Shown here in pieces: positions 16,752 to 26,811 of a stretch of DNA of 64,000 bases. Position 1 is the stretch's first letter; each line of letters begins with the position of its first letter. Source of the DNA: Halovulum marinum (GTDB taxonomy: Bacteria > Pseudomonadota > Alphaproteobacteria > Rhodobacterales > Rhodobacteraceae); contig NZ_WIND01000012.1 in NCBI RefSeq assembly GCF_009697225.1, positions 59,568 through 123,567 of the forward strand, written 5' to 3'. The notes under the pieces were generated by a model. The model was not told the DNA's origin and ran no database searches. It was given only the letters and a program-made list of their open reading frames with translations. Position numbers and translations under genes: made by a program.

Positions 16752-18103
16752 CCGCCCCCTCGCTCGACGTGATCCGCAACTGTTTCGAGGGCATGGTGCC
16801 CGCAGTGCTGGCGACCTGCGACGCCGATGGGGTGCCGAACGTGTCGCTCGTATCGCAGGTGCACTATGTGGACTGCAGGCGCGTCGCGCTGAGCTACCAG
16901 TTCTTCAACAAGACCCGGCGCAACATCCTCGACACCGGCGTCGCCGCAGTGTCGGTGATGGACCCCGAAAGCGTGACCGACTACCGGCTCGACCTCGCCT
17001 ACGAGGAAACCCGCTCCGACGGCCCGCTGTTCGAGATCATGAAGGCGAAGCTTGCCGGCATCGCCTCGCACACCGGGATGGACGGCGTGTTCCAGCTGCG
17101 CGGCGCCGACATCTTCAGCGTGGTGTCGGTGGAGGTCAGCTCCGGCCCGTTCGCCGTGCCGCCGGGCGCGCCGCGCAACCTGCTGTCGGCGGTGCGCCGC
17201 AGCTGGGGGACGCTCGGCGAGGCGCGCGAGCTTGGCGCGCTGTTCGACCAGGCGCTGCTCTGCCTCAGGCGCGACTTCAGCATCGGACACGCGATGATCC
17301 TGATGTGCGACGACGCCGCGGGCCGGCTCTATACCGTGGCCTCGATGGGCTACGCGCGATCCGGGATCGGGTCGGAAATCGCGATCGGGCACGGCGTGAT
17401 CGGCGTCGCGGCGCGCGAAAGCGTGCCGATCCGGGTCGGCCACATGACCTCGGACTACAACTACGGCGCCGCGCTGCGCGACCAGGCCCGCGACTACGGC
17501 CTCGGGACCGCCGAAGCGAACGAGATCCCCTACCCCGGCCTGCCCGCGCCCGAAAGCCAGATCGCGATCCCGATCATGGTGGCCGGGCGGACGGCGGGCG
17601 TGCTGTTCGCCGAAAGCACCGAGCCGATGCGGTTCCGCTACGACGACGAGGACGCGCTGGCGCTGCTGGCGGCGCGGCTGGGCGACCGGATGAGCACCGG
17701 ACTGGACGCCGTCGGCGCGGGGAACGGCGCGCGGCCCGACACCGGCGCGGCGGCGCGGACGATCCACGTCCGCCACTACGGCGCCGACAACAGCTTGTTC
17801 ATCGACCACGACTACCTGATCAAGGGCGTGGCCGGCGCGATCTTCTGGAAACTGGTCGTCGAATACGACCGGACCGGTCGCGCGGAGTTCACCAACCGCG
17901 AGTTGCGGCTCGACCCGGCGCTGCGGCTGCCGGAATTCTCCGAGAATCTCGAGGCGCGGCTGGTGCTGCTGCAACGCCGGCTGGGCGAGCGCGACTGTCC
18001 GATCCGGATCGAGAAGGCCGGCCGCGGCCGGCTGCGGCTTTGCGTGCCCGGCGCGCTGAACCTCGAGGACGTTGCCGCCGACGGCGCGATTTTGACCGCT
18101 TAG
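16748..18103 (+). CDS. PPOX-like domain fused to GAF sensor domain and C-terminal winged-helix-like region
   Basis: A 451-residue multidomain protein. Residues ~5-150 look like a PPOX flavin split barrel (VPAVLATCDADGVPNVSLVSQVHYV, then RRVALSYQFFNKTRRNI). Residues ~165-320 form a GAF domain (DFSIGHAMILMCDD, IGHGVIGVAARESVPIRV, ESQIAIPIMVAGRTAGVLF). Residues ~340-450 (RHYGADNSLFIDHDYLIKG onwards) look like a winged-helix domain of the kind found next to forkhead/cyclase-type regulators. The combination suggests a redox or ligand sensor. No membrane segments. It is cotranscribed with the smaller PPOX gene. Function is inferred from fold only. Confidence 0.72.
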   Translation: MTAPSLDVIRNCFEGMVPAVLATCDADGVPNVSLVSQVHYVDCRRVALSYQFFNKTRRNILDTGVAAVSVMDPESVTDYRLDLAYEETRSDGPLFEIMKAKLAGIASHTGMDGVFQLRGADIFSVVSVEVSSGPFAVPPGAPRNLLSAVRRSWGTLGEARELGALFDQALLCLRRDFSIGHAMILMCDDAAGRLYTVASMGYARSGIGSEIAIGHGVIGVAARESVPIRVGHMTSDYNYGAALRDQARDYGLGTAEANEIPYPGLPAPESQIAIPIMVAGRTAGVLFAESTEPMRFRYDDEDALALLAARLGDRMSTGLDAVGAGNGARPDTGAAARTIHVRHYGADNSLFIDHDYLIKGVAGAIFWKLVVEYDRTGRAEFTNRELRLDPALRLPEFSENLEARLVLLQRRLGERDCPIRIEKAGRGRLRLCVPGALNLEDVAADGAILTA

Positions 18104-18223
18104 CAAAATTTTAGCATTTCGTGCAGGGACTCTTACCGAGCCTCGGCGGCGGCATTGGTCTAGATCCTTGCCCTGCGAGACCGGTCGCCGGTTTCGAGGC
18201 TTTTTCCAAACCGAGAGACACAG

Positions 18224-19132
18224 ATGACCCTATTTACCCCTGCCATTTCCGTTTCCGGGCCCGTTCAGCAGGCCATCGAGATCCGCGAGGCCGCGCCGGC
18301 CGATACCGGCGCGATCGGACGGATCCTGTATGAGGCGTTCCGCCGGTTTCACGAGAGCCGCGGCTTCGCTCCGGACTTTCCCACGCTCGAATCGGCGACC
18401 GGGCTCGCTGCCCGCCTGATCGACGAGCCGACCACCTACGGGGTCGTGGCCACCGCCCGCGGCCGCATCGTCGGCTCGAACTTCCTGTCCGAAGGCGACC
18501 CGATCCGCGGCATCGGCCCGATCTCGGTCGATCCGGACTACCAGGACGGCGGCGTCGGCCGCTACCTGATGCATGCCGTGGTCCGGCGCGGCGCGATGGC
18601 GCGCGGCGTGCGGCTGCTGCAGGACGCGTTCAACACCAAGTCGATGGCGCTGTACGCGTCGATGGGCTTTCGTGTGCGCGAGCCGGTGGTGGTGATGACC
18701 GGCCGGCCCCGCGACCCGCTGCCGGCCGGGGCCGAGGTGCGGCCGATGACGCCGGCCGACCTGGGGCCGGCGGATGCGCTGGCGCGGCGGGTGCACGGCT
18801 ATGCCCGCGGCGTCGAGCTGCGCGCCGCGCTTGCCGACGGCACGCCGCTGGTGCTGGTACGCGACGGCGAGCTTGCCGCCTACATGACGGTGCCGGGCAC
18901 CTGGGCGCTCAACCACGCCGTGGCGGAGACCGAAGCCGACATGAAGGCGCTGATCCTGGGCGCCGGAGAGGCGGGCCCCGGCCCGGTCGGCTTCCTGGTG
19001 CCGATCCGCCACGCCGAGCTGTTCCACTGGTGCCTGGTCCAGGGGCTGAGCATCGTCAAGCCGATGACGCTGATGACGCGCGGCACCTACCTCGAGCCGC
19101 AGGGCGCGTGGCTTCCGTCGGTATTCTACTGA
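18224..19132 (+). CDS. GNAT-family acetyltransferase (tandem-domain)
   Basis: A 302-residue protein. The first half (residues ~15-160) has acetyl-CoA motif A as ISVDPDYQDGGVGRYLM and motif B as NTKSMALYASMGFR. The second half (~165-300) looks like a second, degenerate GNAT fold (LVRDGELAAYMT, MKALILGAGEAGPG). It begins at ATG 18224 after GAGAGACACAG and is followed 27 bases later by a sulfotransferase. Acceptor unknown. Confidence 0.82.
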   Translation: MTLFTPAISVSGPVQQAIEIREAAPADTGAIGRILYEAFRRFHESRGFAPDFPTLESATGLAARLIDEPTTYGVVATARGRIVGSNFLSEGDPIRGIGPISVDPDYQDGGVGRYLMHAVVRRGAMARGVRLLQDAFNTKSMALYASMGFRVREPVVVMTGRPRDPLPAGAEVRPMTPADLGPADALARRVHGYARGVELRAALADGTPLVLVRDGELAAYMTVPGTWALNHAVAETEADMKALILGAGEAGPGPVGFLVPIRHAELFHWCLVQGLSIVKPMTLMTRGTYLEPQGAWLPSVFY

Positions 19133-19159
19133 ACCCATTTCAAGGACCGGAGGTCCGAC

Positions 19160-20122
19160 ATGAACGTTCCGACCCACCCCTGGCCGCGCAAGACGCGTGA
19201 GATCCACAACCACCACTTCGACTCGACGATCTGGAACGACCTTCGGTTCCGGCCCGATGACATAATCATCGGCACCTACGCCAAGTCCGGAACCACCTGG
19301 ATGCAGCAGATCGTCGGCCAGTTGATCTTCGGCGGTGCCGAGGACGTCGACGTGCCGGAGCTGTCGCCCTGGCTCGACCTGCGGGTGCCGCCGAAGCAGG
19401 TCAAGCTTGCGACGGTCGAGGCGCAGACCCACCGGCGCTTCCTGAAGACGCACCTGCCGGTCGACGCGCTGGTGTTCTCGCCCGAGGCGAAATACATCTA
19501 CATCGGCCGCGACGGGCGCGACGTGCTGTGGAGCCTGTACAACCACCACGCCCGCGCCAACGCCGACTGGTACGCGGCGCTGAACGACACCCCGGGACGG
19601 GTCGGCGCACCGATCGCGCCGCCGCCCGCCTCTATCCGCCAGTACTACCACGACTGGCTCGACCGCGACGGCCACCCGTTCTGGCCGTTCTGGGAGAACG
19701 TCGGCAGCTGGTGGAACCTGCGCGCGCTGCCGAACGTGCTGCTGGTGCACTTCGCCGACCTCAAGGCCGACATGCCCGGCGAGATCGCCCGCATCGCCGA
19801 CTTCCTCGGCATCCCGGTGGCGCCCGACCGCTGGCCCGCGATCCTCGAGCATTGCAGCTTCGCCTACATGAAGCGCAACGCCGCGCGCAGCGCGCCACTG
19901 GGCGGGATCTTCTGGGACGGCGGCGCCGAGACCTTCATCCACAAGGGCACCAACGGCCGCTGGCGCGACGTGCTCACGCCGGAGGAAAGCGCGAAGTACG
20001 CGCGCGTGGCCGAGGAACGGCTCGGCGCCGAGGCGGCCCGCTGGCTGGCCCACGGCGCGCGCACGCAGCGCGGCCCGCAGGGTCTGCCCGCGCCTGCCGA
20101 ACCCGCGCCGCTCGCCGGCTAG
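19160..20122 (+). CDS. Sulfotransferase (PAPS-dependent, cytosolic type)
   Basis: A 320-residue sulfotransferase. The 5'-phosphosulfate loop is YAKSGTTWMQQIV (residues ~35-47), FLKTHLPVDAL carries the catalytic-region histidine, and YIGRDGRDVLWSLYNHH is the 3'-phosphate-binding motif. A C-terminal KGTNGRWRDVLT matches the RKGxxGDWKNxxT motif. It transfers sulfate from PAPS to an acceptor hydroxyl or amine. The island to the left removes sulfate esters, so an organism able to make as well as break sulfoconjugates is suggested. It lies 27 bases after the GNAT gene and 107 bases before the cytochromes. Confidence 0.92.
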   Translation: MNVPTHPWPRKTREIHNHHFDSTIWNDLRFRPDDIIIGTYAKSGTTWMQQIVGQLIFGGAEDVDVPELSPWLDLRVPPKQVKLATVEAQTHRRFLKTHLPVDALVFSPEAKYIYIGRDGRDVLWSLYNHHARANADWYAALNDTPGRVGAPIAPPPASIRQYYHDWLDRDGHPFWPFWENVGSWWNLRALPNVLLVHFADLKADMPGEIARIADFLGIPVAPDRWPAILEHCSFAYMKRNAARSAPLGGIFWDGGAETFIHKGTNGRWRDVLTPEESAKYARVAEERLGAEAARWLAHGARTQRGPQGLPAPAEPAPLAG

Positions 20123-20229
20123 CCGGCGGCGCAGGATGTGCCGCGGCCATTGTCCCCGCGTCCCCGGCCGCCTCGGCCGGGGGCGCCCGCTACCCCTTTG
20201 TCCGGAAACCCGCTTCACGAGCGTACGCC

Positions 20230-21339
20230 ATGTTCGCCTTTCGCCTGCCAGCCCCGTTCCGGATGCCGTGGCGGCCCGCCATCGCGGCGGCGGCGGCCGC
20301 GGTCGGCATCGGGCTGCTGCTTCACCTCGCGCCCGAGCGGCTGGTCGGCCAGTCCCGGGCCGCGACGCTGGGCGCGCCCGCCGACCTTGCGGCCACCGGC
20401 CTCTATTCCGACCCGGCCGCGCAGACCGTCGATCCGGCGCACATCGCCTTCGCGCCGCAGTACCCGCTGTGGACCGACGGCGCGCTGAAGCGCCGCTGGA
20501 TCTCGCTGCCGCCGGGCACGGCGATCGACGCGACCGACACCGACATCTGGAACTTCCCCGTCGGCACCCGCCTGTGGAAGGAGTTCTCGTTCGACGGCCG
20601 CAAGGTCGAGACCCGCTACATGGAGCGCCAGGCCGATGGCAGCTGGCTGTTCGCGACCTACGGCTGGAGCGCGGACGGGCAGACCGCGCCGCTGGTGTCC
20701 GAGCGGGGGCGCGCGAACGCCTACCCGCTGGCCGGCGGCGCCGCGCATGCGATTCCCGGCGTCGCCGACTGCCGGGTCTGCCACCTGTCCGGCCCGGTCG
20801 CGGTCCTCGGCTTCGGCGCGCGCCAGCTTGCCACGGACGAGCCCGCCGCGGGACCGGGCGATGGCGCGCCGAACCCGGTGCTTCGCAAGCTGGCCGCCGA
20901 CGGCCTGCTGGCCGGGCTCGACCCGCGGGCGATCGCGGCACGACCCGGCGGCACCCGCTTGGAGCGCGCCGCGCTCGGCTATCTGCACGGCAACTGCGGG
21001 CACTGCCACAATGCGCAGGGGCCGCTGGCCAAGCTCGGCCTCGATCTGCGCCAGTCGGCGGCCGATCCGCACGCCGGGCCGAAGGCGACCACCCTTGGCG
21101 TGCCGCTGAAGTCGCCGCCGCCGGGGCTTGCACCCGGCACGGTCGCGCGCGTCGCGCCCGGCCGGCCCGATCTGAGCGCCCTGCCGCAGCGCATGGCCTC
21201 GCGCTGGCCGCTGCTGCAGATGCCCCCCCTCGGCACCGCCCTGGCCGATGCCGAGGCCGTCGAGATGATCAACCGCTGGATCGCCGAAACCGAGACCGGC
21301 TCCGCCGGCGACCGGCACCAGGAAGGAGAAGAAGGATGA
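20230..21339 (+). CDS. Diheme c-type cytochrome (SO2930-like)
   Basis: A 369-residue exported protein with an N-terminal membrane anchor or signal (residues ~10-35). It has two haem motifs, CRVCH (near 180) and CGHCH (near 258). [23 protein letters not shown] and the preceding [14 protein letters not shown] are marks of the SO2930-type family. ATG 20230 is chosen because it begins the signal sequence; the frame is open further upstream but overlaps the sulfotransferase. Its stop overlaps the next cytochrome start (ATGA), so both work together in periplasmic electron transfer. Confidence 0.85.
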   Translation: MFAFRLPAPFRMPWRPAIAAAAAAVGIGLLLHLAPERLVGQSRAATLGAPADLAATGLYSDPAAQTVDPAHIAFAPQYPLWTDGALKRRWISLPPGTAIDATDTDIWNFPVGTRLWKEFSFDGRKVETRYMERQADGSWLFATYGWSADGQTAPLVSERGRANAYPLAGGAAHAIPGVADCRVCHLSGPVAVLGFGARQLATDEPAAGPGDGAPNPVLRKLAADGLLAGLDPRAIAARPGGTRLERAALGYLHGNCGHCHNAQGPLAKLGLDLRQSAADPHAGPKATTLGVPLKSPPPGLAPGTVARVAPGRPDLSALPQRMASRWPLLQMPPLGTALADAEAVEMINRWIAETETGSAGDRHQEGEEG

Positions 21340-21890
21340 GACACCGCAATCTGGCGATCGCCGCCCTGGCCATCGCCATTCCGGTGGTGGCGCCGGCGCA
21401 GGACGCGCCCTCGGCGGACACGGTCAAGCGCGGCGAGTATCTGGTCACGACCTCGGCCTGCCACGACTGCCACACGCCGTTCAAGATGGGCGACAACGGC
21501 CCCGAATGGGACATGGAGCGGGCGCTGTCCGGCCACCCCGAAAGCGAGGTCATCACCGAGGGCGCGGCACTGTCCGGGCCCTGGGCGGCGGCTTCGTCGA
21601 TGACCAACACCGCCTGGTCGGGCCCCTGGGGGGTCAGCTTCACCGCGAACCTCACGCCCGACCCGGAAACCGGCGTGCTGCGCGACTACAGCGAGGAACA
21701 GTTCGTTCAGGCGATGCGCACCGGGCGCCACCTGGGCCAGGGGCGGCCGATCCTGCCGCCGATGCCCTGGCCGGTCTACGGCCAGATGACGGACCAGGAT
21801 CTCGGCGCGATCTACGTCTACCTGCGCCAGATCCCGCCGGTGCGCAACAAGGTGCCCCAGCCGCTGCCCCCCGCCGCGCAAAGCAACTGA
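21336..21890 (+). CDS. Periplasmic monohaem cytochrome c
   Basis: A 184-residue protein with a signal peptide (LAIAALAIAIPVVAPAQ) and a single haem site CHDCH at about residue 42, in the context RGEYLVTTSACHDCHTPF. This is typical of the small cytochromes paired with membrane dehydrogenases. PMPWPVYGQMTDQDLGAIYVYL near the C-terminus contains the distal Met region. GGAAGGAGAAGAAGG upstream is a strong ribosome site. Translationally coupled to the diheme cytochrome. Confidence 0.88.
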   Translation: MRHRNLAIAALAIAIPVVAPAQDAPSADTVKRGEYLVTTSACHDCHTPFKMGDNGPEWDMERALSGHPESEVITEGAALSGPWAAASSMTNTAWSGPWGVSFTANLTPDPETGVLRDYSEEQFVQAMRTGRHLGQGRPILPPMPWPVYGQMTDQDLGAIYVYLRQIPPVRNKVPQPLPPAAQSN

Positions 21891-21897
21891 GCGACAC

Positions 21898-21937
21898 GCC
21901 GCCGCGCCCGTCCGCTTTCGGGTGGCGGCGCGGCGGC
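21898..21937. terminator. Hairpin between convergent cytochrome and SDR genes
   Basis: An 11-bp perfect stem (21898-21908 with 21927-21937) encloses a shorter inner hairpin with loop CTTTCG. It sits 8 bases after the cytochrome stop, in the 160-base gap before the convergent SDR gene. There is no T-run, so it may act on both strands only weakly or with Rho. Confidence 0.55.
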
Positions 21938-22050
21938 ATCGGCACCGGATCGGGCGACGATCAGGATGCCGCCGCAGATCCGGCACAGAGGGATGCGGCT
22001 CCGGGTACACGGGGAACGCCGGCGGTCCGCGCGGGCCGGCCGTCGCGGAC

Positions 22051-22752
22051 TTACATGTGCCGCGTCACGCCGCCGTCGACCCGCAGGCTCTGGCCGGTGA
22101 TGTAGCTGGAGTCCTCCGACAGCAGGAACGCCGCCGCCTTGGCCTGTTCCCCGGCCCGCGCCAGCCGGCCCAGCGCCGACATGTCGGCGTATTTCTGCGG
22201 CAGGTCCAGGCTGTCGGTGAAGCCGGGCAGCAGGCAGTTCATGCGGATGTTCGCCGGCCCGTAGCGGTCCGAATACAGCTTGGCGAAGCTCGACACGCCG
22301 ACCCGGTAGACGCTGGAGGTCGGGAAGGTCAGCGACGGCTCGAACGCCGAGAAGGTGGTGATGTTGACGATCGAGCCGCCGCCCTGCGCCTCCATCACCG
22401 GCGTCAGCAGCTTCGCCAAGCGGATGACCGGCTTGAGCACCATGGCGTGGGCGCGGTCCCAGTCCTCTTCCGAAATCTCCAGCAGATCGCCCTTCGGCGG
22501 GCCGCCGACGTGGATCAGGCAGGCGTCGATACGGCCATGGGTCCGCATCGCGAGATCGAGGATGGCGCGGGTGTCGTCGGCGTTCTCGGCACGGCCGCGG
22601 CGGGCGGCGCCGCCGAGTTCCCCGGCCAGGGCCTCGCAGCTTTCCGACGGCGACATCAGCACCAGCCTGTAGCCGCGGGCGTGCATCTCCCGGGCGGTGG
22701 CGGCGCCCATGCCGCGGCCGCCGCCGATGATCAGGCAAACCTTGTCGTTCAT
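22051..22752 (-). CDS. Short-chain dehydrogenase/reductase (SDR), atypical active site
   Basis: A 233-residue Rossmann-fold protein. The NAD(P) motif is GGGRGMG (residues 10-16) and the fold ends with ITGQSLRVDGG. The usual NNAG is HVGG, and the catalytic Y-x-x-x-K is Y149-R-V-G-V153, so the lysine is missing although a Lys occurs at 158. Family knowledge says this lysine is needed for proton relay, so the protein may be inactive or use another mechanism; related SDRs with Y-R-x-x-x exist. It is the last gene of the second Opp locus, 196 bases after the OppF-type gene. Confidence 0.87.
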   Translation of the reverse strand: MNDKVCLIIGGGRGMGAATAREMHARGYRLVLMSPSESCEALAGELGGAARRGRAENADDTRAILDLAMRTHGRIDACLIHVGGPPKGDLLEISEEDWDRAHAMVLKPVIRLAKLLTPVMEAQGGGSIVNITTFSAFEPSLTFPTSSVYRVGVSSFAKLYSDRYGPANIRMNCLLPGFTDSLDLPQKYADMSALGRLARAGEQAKAAAFLLSEDSSYITGQSLRVDGGVTRHM

Positions 22753-22948
22753 GGATGCGTCTCTCCTTTCGGAACCCGGCGCTGCGTGCGGGTGTGATAT
22801 CGACCGGTGGCCGCCTCGCCCGGCTTCGGCTGACCGATGGCGGACCGGCCGCTGCCCCCGTCATGCGCTGGTATCGTGCGCCGCGGGGCCGGGCAACGCC
22901 GTGCGCGCCGGCCAGCGCGTCCGCGGCCCGCGCCCGGCCGGTCCGCGA

Positions 22949-23908
22949 TCACCGCCCGAGCGGGTGGAAGCAGGCGGCCTCGGTCCGTCCCGCGCCCGCC
23001 TCCAGCACCGGCACCTCGGCGCGGCAGCGGTCGCTGGCGCGCGGGCATCGGGCGGCGAAGGCGCAGCCGGGCGGCGGGTTCAGCGGGTCGGGCAGTTCGG
23101 TCCCCTGGGCCTCGGGCGCCTTCAGCGCGCGGCCCACGACCGGGGCGCTCTCGGCCAGCAGCCTGGTGTAGGGGTGCCGGGGCGCGCGGAACACCTGCTC
23201 GGCGGGACCGAGTTCCACCACCGAGCCGAAATACAGCACCGCGATCCGGTCCGAGACCGCCTCGACCACGGCGAGGTCATGGCTGATGAACAGGTAGGTC
23301 AGCCCGAACTTTCGTTTCAGATCCGCCAGCAGGTTCAGCACCTGCGCCTGCACCGAGACGTCCAGCGCCGACACCGGCTCGTCCAGGATCAGGATCCGCG
23401 CATCCGCCGCCAGCGCCCGCGCGATGCCGATCCGTTGCGCCTGCCCGCCCGAGAACTCGTGCGGATAGCGGTCGAGGAATTCCTCGCGCAGGTTGACGCT
23501 GGCGAACAGCTCGGCGATCCGCGCGGCCCGCGCCTTGCGGTCCATGCCATGCAGGTGCTTCAGCGGCGCCTCGATGATCTGCCGGATCGTCTTGCGCGGG
23601 TTCAGCGACGCGATCGGATCCTGAAAGACGTACTGGATGCGCCGCCCGAACGCCGCCGGATCGGCGGTGTCGAGCGCCGACCCTTCGATCTCGATGCTGC
23701 CGGTCGTAGGTTCGATCAGCCCCACCAGCATCCGCGCCAGCGTGGTCTTGCCGCAGCCGGATTCGCCGACGATGCCCAGCGTCTCGCCGCTCTCGACGTT
23801 CAGTGTCACCGGATGCACGGCGCGCACGCCCGCGCGCGGCCGGCCCAGCAGCGTGCGGCCCACGGGGAACGTCTTGGAGAGCCTGTCGAGGCGCAGCGCG
23901 GCGGTCAT
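22949..23908 (-). CDS. Oligopeptide/dipeptide ABC transporter ATPase (OppF/DppF type), second system
   Basis: A 319-residue ATPase with Walker [10 protein letters not shown], signature [15 protein letters not shown], Walker [12 protein letters not shown] and the C-terminal Opp domain ([14 protein letters not shown]). Its start overlaps the stop of the permease-ATPase fusion gene by 4 bases. It would form the second nucleotide-binding domain of the transporter encoded at 22949-28395. Confidence 0.92.
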   Translation of the reverse strand: MTAALRLDRLSKTFPVGRTLLGRPRAGVRAVHPVTLNVESGETLGIVGESGCGKTTLARMLVGLIEPTTGSIEIEGSALDTADPAAFGRRIQYVFQDPIASLNPRKTIRQIIEAPLKHLHGMDRKARAARIAELFASVNLREEFLDRYPHEFSGGQAQRIGIARALAADARILILDEPVSALDVSVQAQVLNLLADLKRKFGLTYLFISHDLAVVEAVSDRIAVLYFGSVVELGPAEQVFRAPRHPYTRLLAESAPVVGRALKAPEAQGTELPDPLNPPPGCAFAARCPRASDRCRAEVPVLEAGAGRTEAACFHPLGR

Positions 23909-25791
23909 TCGGCCACCTCGCGGCTGGCGGTGTTCTCCGGATACAGGCAGCGCACTGCCCGCGCGCCGTCGCCGCGCAGGGCGATCTCGCCAGCGCGGCA
24001 GTCCGGCTGCACCTTGGCGCAGCGATCGGCGAAGGCGCAGCCCTCGGGCAGGCGGTCGACGGCGGGCGGCAGGCCGGGGATCGCCTCAAGCCGCCGCTTG
24101 CCCGCGCCCAGCTCCGGCACGCAGGCGATCAGCCGCGCGGTATAGGGGTGCTTCGGCGCGCCCAGCACGTCCGCCGTCGGCCCCTCCTCGACGATCCGCC
24201 CCGCGTACATCACCGCGACCCGGTCGCAAAGCTGCCCGACCACACCGAAATCGTGGGTGATGAACACGATCGCCAGCCCCCGGTCCCGCCGCAGATCGTC
24301 CAGCAGCGCCAGGATCTGCGCCTGCACGGTGACGTCCAGCGCGGTCGTCGGCTCGTCGGCGATGATCACGTCCGGATCGTTCGCCAGCGCCATGGCGATG
24401 CCGACGCGCTGGCGCATGCCGCCCGACAGCTCGTGCGGATAGTCGCGCACCCGGCTTTCGGGGTTGGGAATACGAACGGAGCGCAGCAGCTCTACCGCCT
24501 TCGCCCGCCCTTCGCCGGCCGAGACGGACCGGTGCGCCCGGATCGCCTCGATCAGCTGGTCGCCGACGCGATAGAGCGGGTGCAGCGTCGACAGCGGATC
24601 CTGGAAGATGTACGCCACCCGCCGCCCGCGCAGATCCCGCAAACGGCGATAAGGTGCGCCGATCAGGTCCTGCCCCTCGAACCGCACCGCGCCGCCGGTG
24701 ATCACGCCGGGCGGCGAGGCGACCAGCCCCATCACCGACAGCGCCGTGACCGACTTGCCCGATCCGCTTTCGCCGATGATGCCAAGGCATTCGCCCGGCT
24801 TCACCGCCAGGTCCACGCCGCCCACGGCGCGGTAGACCCGGTCCTTGACGTGGAACTGCGTCTGCAACCCCTCGATCGCCAGGATGCCCTCGGCCTTCGG
24901 TTCCGGCACCGGCGCGCGCCGGTCCACCAGCGTCGCCGCCATGGGGCGCGACAGCGCACCCGATTTCAGCCGCGGGTCGAGCGCGTCGCGCACGCCGTCG
25001 CCCAGCAGGTTGATCGACATCACGATCACCAGGATCATCAGCCCCGGCACCACCGAGGTATGCGGGTTGGTGATCAGCGCCGAGCGCGCCTCGCCCAGCA
25101 TCGAGCCCAGGTCCGCCTGCGGCGGCTGGCTGCCCAGCCCGAGGAAGGACAGGCCCGCGGTTTCCAGGATCATCCAGCCGACCGTGGTCGACATGGCGAT
25201 GACGATCACCGGAATCACGTTGGGCACGATCTCGGTCAGGATGATCCGCGCGGTGGACATGCCCGACAGGCGCGCGGCATCGACGAACTCCCGATGCGCG
25301 ATGCCCACGGTCACGCCCCGGATGTTGCGCGCGAAGAACGGGATGTTGACGGCGGCGACGGCGATCAGCGCGTTGAACAGTCCCGGGCCCAGCGCGGCGA
25401 CGATGGCCAGTGCCAGCAGGATGTAGGGGAACGCCATCAGCATGTCGACGCCGCGCATGATCAGGTTGTCGGTGCGGCCGCCGAAGAACCCCGCGACGAC
25501 GCCGATCGCGGCGCCCCCGACCGCCGCGACCAGTGCCGCCGCGAACCCGACCGCCAGCGACAGCCGGGTGCCCCAGAGCAGCCGCGAAAGCAGGTCCCGC
25601 CCCAGGTGGTCCGTGCCCAGCAGCGCCCCGTCCGAGAACGGCCGCTTGAACCGGTCGGCAGTGCGGGTCACGTCCGGATCGGCCAGCGGCAGCAGCGGCG
25701 TGACCAGCGCCAGCGCCACAACCAGCAGCAGGATGATGCCGCCGACCAGCGCCAGCCGGTTGCGCGCCAGCAGCTTCAGGAACGCGCTCAC
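23905..25791 (-). CDS. Fused ABC permease (DppC) and ATPase (DppD)
   Basis: One continuous frame of 628 residues. Residues ~1-275 are a DppC-type permease ([23 protein letters not shown] loop [18 protein letters not shown]; end [14 protein letters not shown]). A ~30-residue linker rich in Pro and Arg follows, and residues ~300-628 are a DppD-type ATPase ([35 protein letters not shown]-terminal [14 protein letters not shown]). The start is GTG 25791, overlapping the DppB stop (GTGA). No stop or frameshift lies at the junction, so this looks like a real fusion. It fixes the permease:ATPase ratio at one to one. Confidence 0.88.
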   Translation of the reverse strand: MSAFLKLLARNRLALVGGIILLLVVALALVTPLLPLADPDVTRTADRFKRPFSDGALLGTDHLGRDLLSRLLWGTRLSLAVGFAAALVAAVGGAAIGVVAGFFGGRTDNLIMRGVDMLMAFPYILLALAIVAALGPGLFNALIAVAAVNIPFFARNIRGVTVGIAHREFVDAARLSGMSTARIILTEIVPNVIPVIVIAMSTTVGWMILETAGLSFLGLGSQPPQADLGSMLGEARSALITNPHTSVVPGLMILVIVMSINLLGDGVRDALDPRLKSGALSRPMAATLVDRRAPVPEPKAEGILAIEGLQTQFHVKDRVYRAVGGVDLAVKPGECLGIIGESGSGKSVTALSVMGLVASPPGVITGGAVRFEGQDLIGAPYRRLRDLRGRRVAYIFQDPLSTLHPLYRVGDQLIEAIRAHRSVSAGEGRAKAVELLRSVRIPNPESRVRDYPHELSGGMRQRVGIAMALANDPDVIIADEPTTALDVTVQAQILALLDDLRRDRGLAIVFITHDFGVVGQLCDRVAVMYAGRIVEEGPTADVLGAPKHPYTARLIACVPELGAGKRRLEAIPGLPPAVDRLPEGCAFADRCAKVQPDCRAGEIALRGDGARAVRCLYPENTASREVAE

Positions 25792-26735
25792 GTCTTGATC
25801 CTCGGGTCGAGCAGGGTCTGCGCGACGTCGACCACGATGTTGAACAGCACATAGCAGGCGGCGACAAAGACCACGCCGCCCTGAACCAGCAGGATGTCGC
25901 GGGTCAGGATCGCATCGACCAGCATCCGGCCGACACCGGGCCACTGGAACACGATCTCGATATAGACCGCGCCCGACAGCACGAACCCCGCCTGGATGCC
26001 CAGCACCGGAATGATCGACACCAGCGCGGCCCTCAGCGCATGCCGCCAGATCACCCCGCGCTCGTGCACGCCCTTGGCCCGCGCGGTGCGGATGTAGTCC
26101 TGGCGCAGCACCTCGAGCATGGCCGAGCGGGACAGCCGCGCGATCACCCCCGTCGCCACCACCGCCAGCGCGATGGCGGGCAGCGTCAGGTGGCTGAGCA
26201 GCGCCGAGATGTTCCGGTCGCCGTAGATCGGCCACATGCCCGAGACCGGGAACCAGCGCAGGTTCACCGAGAACAGCAGGATCATCATCATGCCCAGGAA
26301 GAACGACGGGATCGAGATCCCCAGCAGCACCGCGAAGGTGATTGCCTTGTCGGCCCAGCCGTACTGGTTCGCCGCCGAGACCACGCCGGCGGCGATGCCC
26401 AGCACCGCGCACAGCACGAAGGCGGTGCCGGCCAGGATCAGCGTCGCGTTGAACCGCTCCAGCACTTCGTCGAGCACCGGCCGGTTCAGCGAGAACGAGG
26501 TGCCGAAATCGCCCTGCAGCATGTTGCCGAGCCAGATGAAGTACTGCTGCACCAGCGGCTTGTCCAGGCCGAGGTCGCGGTTCAGCCTCTCGACATTCTC
26601 GGGCGTGGCGTAGGAGCCGAGGATCGCGGTCGCCGGATCGCCGGGGATCAGCGCCATGATCAGGAAAACGATGACCGTGATCCCCAGCAGCACGGGGATC
26701 GCCGAAAGCAGGCGCTTGAGGATATAGCCGGTCAT
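25788..26735 (-). CDS. ABC transporter permease (OppB/DppB type), second system
   Basis: A 315-residue permease with about six helices, beginning MTGYILKRLLSAIPVLLGITV. GDFGTSFSLNRPV and the EAA loop DYIRTARAKGVHERGVIWRHALRAALVSII are typical. ATG 26735 is preferred (AAGGGA just upstream); ATG 26747 would add four residues. It lies between the binding protein and the permease-ATPase fusion, coupled to the latter by GTGA. Confidence 0.9.
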   Translation of the reverse strand: MTGYILKRLLSAIPVLLGITVIVFLIMALIPGDPATAILGSYATPENVERLNRDLGLDKPLVQQYFIWLGNMLQGDFGTSFSLNRPVLDEVLERFNATLILAGTAFVLCAVLGIAAGVVSAANQYGWADKAITFAVLLGISIPSFFLGMMMILLFSVNLRWFPVSGMWPIYGDRNISALLSHLTLPAIALAVVATGVIARLSRSAMLEVLRQDYIRTARAKGVHERGVIWRHALRAALVSIIPVLGIQAGFVLSGAVYIEIVFQWPGVGRMLVDAILTRDILLVQGGVVFVAACYVLFNIVVDVAQTLLDPRIKT

Positions 26736-26811
26736 CGGTCCCTTCATCTGCCGCGACAGCGCCGCGGCGCGCGGACAGGCACCCCGCGCGGGGGCGCCGG
26801 TGAACGCGCGT

